Shown piece by piece: positions 1 to 5,808 of a stretch of 6,459 bases of DNA. The notes below the pieces were generated by a model. It made no database searches. It was given only the letters and a program-made list of their open reading frames with translations, and had not been told where the DNA came from. Source of the DNA: Asaia bogorensis. Its GTDB lineage: Bacteria; Pseudomonadota; Alphaproteobacteria; Acetobacterales; Acetobacteraceae. Within the stretch, counting starts at the first letter, position 1, and the number at the start of each line of letters is the position of its first letter. The translations under genes and the position numbers were made by a program. Location of the stretch: NCBI GenBank assembly GCA_945886995.1, contig CAMCZJ010000171.1:1-6459 (forward strand), read 5' to 3'.

Positions 1-194
1 CCGAGCGTCTGCCCCGCCTCCCCCGCTTCGCGGTTCTTGGCCCCTTCAAGCATGGCGTCAGCGGCGGTCGAGGCGCGGGTTTGCGCTTCCTGCCCGAAGC
101 GCAGCACGGCAGCGGGATCCGTCACATCAAGCTGGGCAGCGAGGCGTTCAACCTCTGCCCGGCGTGTTTCTGGGGTGGTGATGATGTCGCTCAT
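1..194 (-). CDS. telA: TelA-family toxic anion resistance protein, N-terminal part only
   Basis: Only the first 64 codons are present; the gene runs off the left edge of the window. The translation starts MSDIITTPETRRAEVERL and contains VLRFGQEAQTRAS followed by a segment of the type ADAMLEGAKNREAGEAGQTL. This matches the conserved start of the TelA/KlaA family (PF05816), in which a phrase like 'FGxxAQ..iS..ad..L..vk.kd.G..G..L' is usual. The family is cytoplasmic, rich in helices, and linked to tellurite and other stress resistance; the molecular activity is not settled. The ATG overlaps the TGA of the preceding XpaC-like gene (ATGA), so it is probably translationally coupled as the third gene of the operon. 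The XpaC-TelA pairing is well known (for example xpaC-yaaN in Bacillus), which supports both calls. The family assignment rests on the short N-terminus plus this context. Confidence 0.82.
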   Translation of the reverse strand, partial: MSDIITTPETRRAEVERLAAQLDVTDPAAVLRFGQEAQTRASTAADAMLEGAKNREAGEAGQTL

Positions 195-901
195 GAATAA
201 CCTTCCTCACGCAGCCTATCGGCCAGAACTTTGACTTGGATATCAAGCGCCGCGCTTTCCTCGGCGCGGAGATCATCGCGGAGCCGCCGTGCGGCAGTTT
301 CCAAATCGCGCAGCAGCGTACCCAAGGCGGGCGGGGGTGTGGCGCCGGCTTCAAGGCGCGATGCGATGCGTTCCAACCCATCCAGATGCACCACCAGGAA
401 GCGGCGGGCGCGGGCAATGCCTTCGGGTCGTTCTTCCAGATCATCCAGCACCTGGCCAATGGCCTGCGCCACCGGGATCAGGCGCGGTTCATTGCCGCGC
501 GCCGCGATGGTTTCAATGCCGGCAAGGCGCAAGCGCGCATCCGCCAGCGGGCCAGAGGGCGGCGGTGGCGGTGGCGCGGGCGGCGCGGCTTCCGGGATTT
601 CGGCATAGAGCAACCGCGTCCCGCCCCAGGCGCCGAGGGCAAACAACAGCCCAATGATCGGCCCTGCCCCGGCGCCAAGCCCAGTGGCGAGGCCCGCCGC
701 CACGCCCATGAGCACGGCAGCCCTGCGGGCATCCCCCCGCCTGGCGCGCTTCATGATTCGCGCGGCAAGGAAGGGCAGGCCGATCCCGAGCAGGCAGCCG
801 ACCAAGGCCTGTTGGCGCATGGCGAAAAGATTGAAGAAGGCCGCCGGCACCATTGCCATGCCCATCATGGGCAGCAGCCAAAGGCGCCAAAAAGTATTCA
901 C
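191..901 (-). CDS. XpaC-family (5-bromo-4-chloroindolyl phosphate hydrolysis) membrane protein
   Basis: A protein of 236 residues from a GTG start whose first bases overlap the TGA of the upstream small gene (GTGA). The same frame stays open much further upstream, but that extension would lie antisense to the dehydrogenase gene and is low-complexity, so I reject it. The N-terminal half is hydrophobic, with membrane segments near residues 8-27, 31-49 and one or two between 62 and 93. A proline run follows at about 107-116, and then a charged helical domain to the end. The C-terminus (around 200-233: DLETAARRLRDDL, then ALDIQVKVLADRLREEG) has the pattern typical of the XpaC family (PF10112). 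Despite its name, no hydrolase active site is recognised in the family. It is followed immediately by telA, its usual partner, suggesting a membrane/cytoplasm pair with a role in anion or envelope stress. The exact function is unknown. Confidence 0.8.
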   Translation of the reverse strand: MNTFWRLWLLPMMGMAMVPAAFFNLFAMRQQALVGCLLGIGLPFLAARIMKRARRGDARRAAVLMGVAAGLATGLGAGAGPIIGLLFALGAWGGTRLLYAEIPEAAPPAPPPPPPSGPLADARLRLAGIETIAARGNEPRLIPVAQAIGQVLDDLEERPEGIARARRFLVVHLDGLERIASRLEAGATPPPALGTLLRDLETAARRLRDDLRAEESAALDIQVKVLADRLREEGYS

Positions 902-1056
902 AGCCCGAATAACCGCGCCACTGCGCGCCAAAGGGCAAGCATTCCCGCTAGCCCCATGGTGCCGCCAAGCAGCATGAAGCCAAGCCAGCGCTTGATGCCA
1001 AGCGGCAGGCTCGGGGTTCGGGGCGCCGGCAGGGGCGCGTTGCGTCTTTCGCTCAC
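898..1056 (-). CDS. Small single-pass membrane protein opening the XpaC-TelA operon
   Basis: A 52-codon frame starts with GTG (1056-1054) and ends with a TGA that overlaps the GTG start of the XpaC-like gene. The protein starts MSERRNAPLPAPRTPSLPLG (GTG read as Met). It has a basic, proline-rich N-terminus of about 20 residues, then one hydrophobic segment at about 24-42 (LGFMLLGGTMGLAGMLALW), and ends ARLFGL. An AAGG sequence lies about 5 bases before the GTG. The evidence for a real gene is the overlap with the next start, the clean soluble-head-plus-membrane-segment layout, and the fact that it fills exactly the space between the divergent promoter region and XpaC. The positive residues before the membrane segment suggest an N-in orientation. 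I do not recognise a family. It could be a small partner of XpaC/TelA, but that is inferred only from position. Confidence 0.62.
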   Translation of the reverse strand: MSERRNAPLPAPRTPSLPLGIKRWLGFMLLGGTMGLAGMLALWRAVARLFGL

Positions 1057-1118
1057 GCGGCCTTACATCGCCTTTGGGAAGCGGCCTATCAAGACCGGTA
1101 ATGAACAGGAGTTGCACC
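1057..1118. promoter_or_regulatory. Divergent intergenic region between the small membrane gene and the dehydrogenase
   Basis: This 62-base gap must carry the start signals of both divergent transcription units, unless promoters lie inside the genes. On the plus strand a clear Shine-Dalgarno AGGAG (1107-1111) stands 7 bases before the dehydrogenase ATG at 1119. On the minus strand a TTGATA (1092-1087) is a possible -35 box, but the sequence 17 bases on (GATGTA) is a poor -10. A heptamer GCGGCCT occurs twice (1057-1063 and 1081-1087), 24 bases apart, and might be a weak operator or chance. Only the ribosome binding site is firm. Confidence 0.4.
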
Positions 1119-2048
1119 ATGGAACAAATTGCCATCATCGGAACCGGGCTGATTGGCCGCGCCTGGGCCATGGTTTTCGCCCGTGCAGGCCATAGCGTCC
1201 GGATTTGGGACCCGGTGGCGGGGGTTTCTGACGCGGCACTCGGCCTTATCGGACAAAGCCTGCAGGACTTGGCCGAGGCAGGGCTGATCACCGAAACACC
1301 CGCCGTGATCGCCGCGCGCATCAGCGCCGCCGCCAGCATGGAAGAATGTGCCGCGGGGGCGGCGCATGTGCAGGAAAACGGGCCGGAGCGTGTGGAGCCG
1401 AAGCGGGAGCTTTTCGCGGAGCTTGATGCGCTGTGCGGGCCGGATGTGGTGCTGGCATCTTCAACCTCCGGCATACCAGCCAGCGCCTTTACTGAGGGGC
1501 TGGCCGGGCGCGCGCGCTGCCTGGTCGCGCATCCGGTGAACCCGCCCTATCTGGTGCCGCTGGTGGAATTGGTGGGCGCGCCCTGGACCGCGCCGGAAGT
1601 GGTGGCGCGGACGCGCGCGCTGATGGCGCGTGTGGGCCAGGTGCCGGTGACAGCGATGAAGGAAACCCGCGGCTTCGTGCTGAACCGCCTGCAAGCCGCG
1701 TTGGTTGCCGAGGCCTTCCGCCTGGTGCGTGATGGCGTGATGAGCGTGGCAGATGTGGATGCCTGCGTGAAGGATGGGCTTGGGCTCCGCTGGTCCTTCA
1801 TGGGGCCGTTTGAGACGATTGACCTGAACGCGCCGGGCGGCGTTGCGGATTACGCCGCGCGCTTTGGCGGCCTGATGGGCGGCATTACGGAAGAACAGAC
1901 GCCGTTTTTGTATGATGACGCAACGGTTGCGCGCGTGACGGCGGAACGCCGCGCCGCGCTGCCCTTGGAGAAGATTGGTGAGCGTTCAGCCTGGCGGGAT
2001 CGGCGGTTGATGGGGGTGCTGGGGCATAAGAAGAAGGTGGGGGAGTAG
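1119..2048 (+). CDS. 3-hydroxyacyl-CoA dehydrogenase family protein (lambda-crystallin / L-gulonate 3-dehydrogenase type)
   Basis: A 309-residue, cytoplasmic NAD-dependent dehydrogenase oxidising a 3-hydroxy acid or 3-hydroxyacyl substrate. The N-terminal Rossmann fold is marked by GTGLIG (8-13), with an acidic D31 at the end of the second strand as expected for NAD rather than NADP. The 3-hydroxyacyl-CoA dehydrogenase catalytic set is visible: S117 in SSTSG, H138 in AHPVNPP, E150 twelve residues later in PLVELV, and N189 in GFVLNRLQ. The stretch AHPVNPPYLVPLVELV and the later LGLRWSFMGPFETIDLN are characteristic of the CRYL1/gulonate dehydrogenase and carnitine dehydrogenase branch, not of the long fatty-acid oxidation enzymes, and the length of about 310 agrees. 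The start at 1119 is chosen over an in-frame ATG at 1074 because AGGAG precedes it at good spacing and conservation begins there. The true substrate (gulonate, carnitine, hydroxybutyryl-CoA or another) cannot be read from sequence. It stands alone, convergent with the S8 peptidase gene. Confidence 0.9.
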   Translation: MEQIAIIGTGLIGRAWAMVFARAGHSVRIWDPVAGVSDAALGLIGQSLQDLAEAGLITETPAVIAARISAAASMEECAAGAAHVQENGPERVEPKRELFAELDALCGPDVVLASSTSGIPASAFTEGLAGRARCLVAHPVNPPYLVPLVELVGAPWTAPEVVARTRALMARVGQVPVTAMKETRGFVLNRLQAALVAEAFRLVRDGVMSVADVDACVKDGLGLRWSFMGPFETIDLNAPGGVADYAARFGGLMGGITEEQTPFLYDDATVARVTAERRAALPLEKIGERSAWRDRRLMGVLGHKKKVGE

Positions 2049-2050
2049 CC

Positions 2051-2095
2051 TCTAATCCGGCCTGCGCTTCGCGGCTGCTCGCGCTTGCGGATGAG
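2051..2095. terminator. Imperfect inverted repeat between convergent genes, possible bidirectional terminator
   Basis: Between the TAG of the dehydrogenase and the TGA of the peptidase, arms TCTAATCCGGCCTGCGC (2051-2067) and GCGCTTGCGGATGAGA (2081-2095 region) can pair, with one bulge and a few mismatches, leaving a loop of about 13 bases. The location between two converging stop codons fits a shared terminator. Neither strand has a following T run, so it is not a classical intrinsic terminator. The halves also contain an imperfect direct repeat GCGCTT(C)GCGG. Confidence 0.35.
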
Positions 2096-2110
2096 ATAAG
2101 ACTGATCCAC

Positions 2111-4720
2111 TCAGATGATCAGGAATTCGGCGTTGGAGATAGAGCCGCTGATCCCGGTAAGTGTTGCGAACTGAACGGCTGCGGCGGCACCGCTTCCATC
2201 CGCATCATAGAATAGCGCGCCTGTAGCGCTATCGAAGATGATGCGGTGGCTAATACTAGTCGCAGCAGCACCCGTCATGAAAGCGCCCACCGCCAAGGTA
2301 GTGCCAGCCGCCCCAATAGTCGAAAACACCGCATCATCGAGCAGGATAGTGTCGTCTGACACACTATAGAATTGGATCGTATCCACGTTGGGGGCGCCAA
2401 TCGCAGCACTAAAGATAAAATTATCGCTTCCTGTTCCGCCGTTGATTACATCATTACCCGCGCCGCCTAATATAGTATCACTGCCTACATTACCTAAAAT
2501 CAAATCATCACCCGCATCTCCGGAGAGAACATCATCGCCCTGCCCACCATCGAGCGTATCGGCGCCGTTAGCGCCCCAAAGAGTATTGGCCAGCCCATCC
2601 CCAAGGATGCTGTCATTCGCCGCCCCACCAAGCACCCCTTCCACACCGGCAAGCGTGTCAGCCCCCGCTGCGCCGGTGGCGCGCCCGGTGGCGAGGTTCA
2701 CCGTGACCGCAGCGCTAGCATCCGCGTAGGACGCAATATCCACCCCACTACCGCCAATGATCGAGTCATTGCCAAGGCCACCAATCAGCGTATCCGCATC
2801 GGCACCGCCATCGAGCGTGTCGGCGCCGTTAGCGCCCCCAAGGGCATTAGCCAGGGTATTCCCGAGAATGCTGTCATTTCCCGCCCCACCAAGCACCCCT
2901 TCCACACCGGCAAGCGTGTCAGCCCCCGCTGCGCCGGTGGCGCGCCGGGTGGCGAGGTTCACCGTGACCGCAGCGCTAGCATCCGCGTAGGACGCAATAT
3001 CCACCCCACTACCGCCAATGATCAGGTCATTGCCAAGGCCGCCATTCAGCGTATCCGCATCGGCCCCACCATCGAGCGTATCGGCGCCGTTAGCCCCCCA
3101 AAGGCCATTACCGAGGGTATCCCCGAGAATGAGGTCATTCCCTGCCCCACCAAGCACCCCTTCCACGCCGGCAAGCGTATCAGCCCCGGCCGCGCCGGTG
3201 GCGCGCCCGGTGGCGAGGTTCACCCTGACCGCAGCGCTAGCATCCGCGTAGGACGCAATATCCGCCCCACTACCGCCAATGAGCGAATCCGCATCGGCAC
3301 CACCATCGAGCGTATCGGCGCCAGCACCACCCAAAAGCGAGTCACTACCGGCGTTACCGACCAAGGAATCATTACCTGCGCGTCCGTCGAAGACATCAGC
3401 GGAGGCTTCGCCAACAAGCACATCGCGGAACTCGGTAGCCCGTGGCCGGATCGCCAGCATGTCCGGAATGTCAAGCCGACCATTGGTGGCAACCAAGTCG
3501 TTCAGGCCTGCAGTAAATTCCGCACTGCCTAGCAATGCGTCACGAATTTGTGCGCTGGTGGCGTAAGGAAACAGCGAAGCATAAAGCGCCATGGCCCCGG
3601 TGACATGTGGCGCTGCCATGGAGGTGCCGCTGAAATACTCATGAACTCCATTTCGCACCGTCGAAAGGATCGAGCTTCCAGGGGCTCCGATATCTACCGA
3701 GGATGCGCCGAAATTAGAAAATGAAGAACGAGCACCCGTATTTGTAATTGAGGCGACAGAAACAACCACATCACCGTAGCTGGATGAAATGGAAAAATTA
3801 GTCGGAAATCTCGGCGTAGTGTCGTTGTTCGTTCCTTTGTTGCCGGCGCTTGCAATAAAAAGAATGTCCTGTTCAGCTGCTCGCGAAATAGCTGTACGTA
3901 AGCCTGGATCATCTGGCACGCCCCCCCAAGAGTTATTGGTGGCGACAAAATTCTCCCCTATCGCGGCATTTATAGCCGCGTCAGTAAAGTAGTTAATCGC
4001 GGCTGAGGCTTTCGACATAGACCCGCTGTTACTTGCATTAAGGAACTTGAGCGCAACCATCTGGACGTTCCAGTTAACGCCAGCAACACCAAATCCATCA
4101 CCGCCACGCGCCCCAATCGTGCCGGCCACATGCGTCCCGTGGTTGTTATCACCCAATGGATCATTGTCATTGTTGACGAAATCCCAACCAATCAGGTCAT
4201 CCTTTCGCCCGTTTCCATCCTCATCAACCCCATTCTCCCACCGGACGTCATTCAGCAAATCGCCGGCGTCAATGCGGCCATTCTTGTTATAATCTAGGAC
4301 ATAGGAAGCATTGGCCGCGTTATTCAGATCACGGAAGGTGATCAAACCATCAAAATCAATGTCGGAAAGGCTTGCGCGCAAAGTGGTTGGAATTTCGCGC
4401 TGATTAAGCCAGATATTGAGGTACAGGTCCGGGTGGGTGTAATCTATACCGCTGTCGATGACTCCCACCACACTATTCATCTTTCCGGTAGTGCCCGCCG
4501 CCCAGGCTTCATTGGCCCTGCTCCCCGCAGAACCGCCTTGCATGCCCCAAAGATCACCGTACCGTGGGTCATTGGGAACACCACTGGAACCAGACAACAC
4601 AACACCCTGCATGTCGCCCATGATGGCCGTCGCCACCGCCGACAGTTCAGGCAAAACCACCGCCGGCACTGCGGCATTCGCGGATTGGGTTAGCGGCGCT
4701 TCTCCAAAAACCTCCATCAC
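2111..4720 (-). CDS. Secreted subtilisin-like serine protease (S8) with RTX calcium-binding repeats and type I secretion tail
   Basis: An 869-residue protein when read from GTG 4720 (ATG at 4717 is the next codon). The peptidase S8 domain covers about residues 80-425: catalytic D89 in VGVIDSGID, H194 in NNHGTHVAGT, oxyanion N262 in TNNSWGG, and S367 in SGTSMAAPHVTG. Between D89 and H194 are three calcium-loop-like segments: D120-D131 and D143-D154 fit the EF-hand loop pattern, and 166-175 (DEDGNGRKDD) is the loop common in this subtilase branch. Residues 432-765 are RTX-type glycine/aspartate repeats (GGxGxDxL), including three 87-residue tandem units from 482. The end (about 766-869) has a serralysin-like pattern, ALFYDADGSGAAAAVQFATL, and finishes AEFLII, the usual uncleaved type I secretion signal. 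No Sec signal peptide is seen. The likely role is an exported, calcium-activated protease; the substrate is unknown and no exporter is nearby. The catalytic part is visibly poorer in GC than the flanks. No Shine-Dalgarno precedes 4720, and a same-frame ORF ends at a TAG just upstream. Confidence 0.92.
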   Translation of the reverse strand: MMEVFGEAPLTQSANAAVPAVVLPELSAVATAIMGDMQGVVLSGSSGVPNDPRYGDLWGMQGGSAGSRANEAWAAGTTGKMNSVVGVIDSGIDYTHPDLYLNIWLNQREIPTTLRASLSDIDFDGLITFRDLNNAANASYVLDYNKNGRIDAGDLLNDVRWENGVDEDGNGRKDDLIGWDFVNNDNDPLGDNNHGTHVAGTIGARGGDGFGVAGVNWNVQMVALKFLNASNSGSMSKASAAINYFTDAAINAAIGENFVATNNSWGGVPDDPGLRTAISRAAEQDILFIASAGNKGTNNDTTPRFPTNFSISSSYGDVVVSVASITNTGARSSFSNFGASSVDIGAPGSSILSTVRNGVHEYFSGTSMAAPHVTGAMALYASLFPYATSAQIRDALLGSAEFTAGLNDLVATNGRLDIPDMLAIRPRATEFRDVLVGEASADVFDGRAGNDSLVGNAGSDSLLGGAGADTLDGGADADSLIGGSGADIASYADASAAVRVNLATGRATGAAGADTLAGVEGVLGGAGNDLILGDTLGNGLWGANGADTLDGGADADTLNGGLGNDLIIGGSGVDIASYADASAAVTVNLATRRATGAAGADTLAGVEGVLGGAGNDSILGNTLANALGGANGADTLDGGADADTLIGGLGNDSIIGGSGVDIASYADASAAVTVNLATGRATGAAGADTLAGVEGVLGGAANDSILGDGLANTLWGANGADTLDGGQGDDVLSGDAGDDLILGNVGSDTILGGAGNDVINGGTGSDNFIFSAAIGAPNVDTIQFYSVSDDTILLDDAVFSTIGAAGTTLAVGAFMTGAAATSISHRIIFDSATGALFYDADGSGAAAAVQFATLTGISGSISNAEFLII
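2495..3277 (-). repeat. Three 261-base tandem units encoding 87-residue RTX blocks
   Basis: Three in-frame units (3277-3017, 3016-2756 and 2755-2495) encode blocks beginning GGSG(A/V)DIASYADASAAV, followed by NLATGRATGAAGADTLAGVE, then short GGxGxDx repeats. The third unit diverges after about position 2543, where the sequence turns into generic RTX repeats. Between the second and third units a stretch of about 125 bases (2629-2761 against 2890-3022) differs by only one or two bases, one of which changes Gly to Arg. This near identity shows recent duplication or ongoing gene conversion. Each block alternates a non-glycine beta-like module with calcium-binding nonapeptides. Confidence 0.9.
4196..4363 (-). 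other. EF-hand-like calcium-loop insert in the peptidase domain
   Basis: This part of the S8 gene codes for three calcium-loop candidates between catalytic Asp and His. Loop 1 is DIDFDGLITFRD (D at positions 1, 3, 5, Gly at 6, Ile at 8, Asp at 12). Loop 2 is DYNKNGRIDAGD (D, N, N, G, I, D at the same positions). Loop 3 is DEDGNGRKDD, a loop found in many large subtilases. The spacing of loops 1 and 2 is dockerin/EF-hand-like. Calcium binding here is inferred from the ligand pattern. Confidence 0.7.
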
Positions 4721-4726
4721 GAGATT

Positions 4727-4900
4727 CTACAAACTGAAATTCAGCGAAGGGCTGGATTGGTCAAGCCACGAAGCTGCCGAATACAGGCTTCCTTGCTGAG
4801 GGCCAGCGGCATCCATTGTCTGCCAGATGTCAAGCCCCTCGAAATCGAGAGGGTTGCGCGCGTCTTGATTGGGCGAACGTAGCGGAATGGATACACGCAT
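4727..4900 (-). CDS. 57-codon ORF in frame upstream of the S8 protease; leader peptide or detached N-terminus
   Basis: Translation from ATG 4900 gives MRVSIPLRSPNQDARNPLDF, then a segment ending SAASWLDQSSPSLNFSL and a TAG at 4729-4727. GGGAAGG (4915-4909) stands 8 bases before this ATG, by far the best ribosome binding site near the protease, and a promoter-like sequence lies at a fitting distance upstream. The frame is the same as the protease's: after the TAG only AAT and CTC separate it from the GTG-ATG start at 4720. So either the protease once began at 4900 and the TAG (one transition from CAG, Gln) cut off its N-terminus, or this is a short leader whose translation couples to the protease. 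It has no signal peptide or membrane segment, and I recognise no domain. A sequencing error is also possible. Confidence 0.5.
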   Translation of the reverse strand: MRVSIPLRSPNQDARNPLDFEGLDIWQTMDAAGPQQGSLYSAASWLDQSSPSLNFSL

Positions 4901-4908
4901 AAGGATCA

Positions 4909-4915
4909 CCTTCCC
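4909..4915 (-). promoter_or_regulatory. Strong ribosome binding site for the start at 4900
   Basis: GGGAAGG on the minus strand lies 8 bases before ATG 4900. It decides the start: the in-frame GTG at 4909 overlaps this motif and cannot be its start. No comparable motif stands before the apparent protease start at 4720. Confidence 0.65.
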
Positions 4916-4934
4916 TCACAGAATTCTTACGGAG

Positions 4935-4963
4935 AGATAAATTTGAGAGAGATAAAGTGTCAA
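4935..4963 (-). promoter_or_regulatory. Candidate sigma-70-like promoter of the S8 protease unit
   Basis: A perfect TTGACA (4963-4958, minus strand) is followed after 17 bases by TTATCT (4940-4935), or after 18 by TATCTC; either is a weak -10. A transcript would start near 4928 and give a leader of about 28 bases before ATG 4900, ending in the strong ribosome binding site. The spacer and -10 contain a direct repeat TTTATCTCTC at 4956-4947 and 4941-4932 (15-base period), which could be a regulator site. The setting is AT-rich (about 30% GC in 4921-4980). Confidence 0.45.
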
Positions 4964-5094
4964 CCTACAATTTATTACAAAACAAGTTCCACAACCCAAC
5001 AGACACGCCAATCATGCAGTCAGAAAAATTCTTGATTTATCAAAATTAGCCGAAAATTTTACCGAAATATTTCAGAGTCTCTTAATTCTCCGCG
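4964..5094. other. AT-rich intergenic stretch between the phosphoesterase and protease genes
   Basis: No gene is visible here on either strand. It contains a short perfect inverted repeat TTGAT-TT-ATCAA (5032-5043) and two adjacent AT-centred near-palindromes in 12-base register, CCGAAAATTTT (5050-5060) and CCGAAATATTT (5062-5072). These look more like protein-binding sites than RNA hairpins. I find no convincing terminator for the phosphoesterase gene. The contrast with the GC-rich neighbours is sharp. Confidence 0.5.
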
Positions 5095-5808
5095 CTACTT
5101 CGCCTGCAAAAACGCGAGACTCTCCCCTTCCAGCATCACCGCCGTCAGCCCCCCGCCGGACCAGGCGGCGGTATCAATGCAAATGCGATTTTCCCGCACC
5201 ACGGGCATAAACCCCGCAGTATGCCCATGCACCACAACAAACCCATGATCGCGCGGGCTGTTCAGAAAATCATGCCGGATGCGCAGCAAATCCTCGCGCG
5301 ATTGGTCTCCAAGCGCCACACCTGGGCGAATGCCGGCATGGACAAACAAGTACCCGCCTTCCTCATGCCATAGCAACAGATCGCGCAGGAAACGGCGCTG
5401 ATGCGGGGCAATTGCCTCGGGCCAGGCTTCACGCGGTGCATCGGGCGCAACCCCCCAGGAATCGAGCGTCGCCCTGCCCCCACCCCAAAGCCAATCCGCC
5501 GCCGCCGCGCCATCGCCGGCAAGCGCGCCCAGCATGGTTTCCTCATGATTGCCCATCAGATGCAGCGTGGGCAGGCCGGGAATGGGGTCGCGTTCTGAAA
5601 GGTAATCCACCACGCCGCGCGAATCCTGTCCCTTATCCACGTAATCACCCAGATGGATCAGCATGGCGGAAGCCACAGGCCGGCGGCGCAAATCCTCGGC
5701 GATTTGCGTGTGCAGATCGCGCAGTTGCGGCAGGGAGCCATGGACATCGCCAATGGCATAAATGCGCCGCCCGCGCGGCAAATGTCCAGGCGCGCCGCGT
5801 ATTTCCAT
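5095..5808 (-). CDS. Metallophosphoesterase of the PP1/ApaH-like serine/threonine phosphatase type
   Basis: A 237-residue cytoplasmic enzyme (from ATG 5808) with the full two-metal phosphoesterase motif set: GDVHG (D21, H23), GDYVDKG (D55), GNHE (N87, H88), FVHAG (H157) and HGHT (H194, H196). Order and spacing match the bacterial PP1-like/diadenosine tetraphosphatase-like family (PF00149), of usual length 220-260. It probably hydrolyses phosphoprotein or nucleotide phosphate esters using Mn/Fe-type metals; the substrate cannot be told from sequence. The ATG overlaps the TGA of the ABC permease gene (TGATG), so it is likely co-translated with it; a GTG one codon earlier (5811) is an alternative start. 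It ends before the AT-rich gap, making it the last gene of that operon. Confidence 0.9.
   Translation of the reverse strand: MEIRGAPGHLPRGRRIYAIGDVHGSLPQLRDLHTQIAEDLRRRPVASAMLIHLGDYVDKGQDSRGVVDYLSERDPIPGLPTLHLMGNHEETMLGALAGDGAAAADWLWGGGRATLDSWGVAPDAPREAWPEAIAPHQRRFLRDLLLWHEEGGYLFVHAGIRPGVALGDQSREDLLRIRHDFLNSPRDHGFVVVHGHTAGFMPVVRENRICIDTAAWSGGGLTAVMLEGESLAFLQAK

Noticed and set aside
236..1195. 319-residue open frame on the plus strand
   Set aside because: It is antisense to the XpaC operon, rich in Arg/Gly/Pro/His as expected from GC-rich shadow frames, and has no recognisable domain.
902..1474. Upstream extension of the XpaC-like frame by about 190 residues
   Set aside because: It would run antisense through the first part of the well-supported dehydrogenase gene, is low-complexity Ala/Ser/Pro, and the GTGA overlap with the small gene gives a better start.
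2388..3251. Three similar plus-strand frames rich in Ser/Pro/Ala, spaced 261 bases
   Set aside because: They are the antisense reflection of the RTX tandem units of the S8 gene; their regular spacing comes from the repeats and not from separate genes.
2495..3277. CRISPR-like array
   Set aside because: The units are 261 bases long, in frame, and code for RTX protein blocks; there are no short repeats with unique spacers.
4037..4292. Plus- and minus-strand short frames inside the catalytic domain region
   Set aside because: They overlap the S8 domain, whose catalytic motifs are all in one uninterrupted frame, and show no family features.
4600..4720. Sec signal peptide at the N-terminus of the S8 protease
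   Set aside because: No basic start followed by a hydrophobic core and a cleavage site is seen from 4720 or from 4900; the C-terminal type I secretion tail explains export better.
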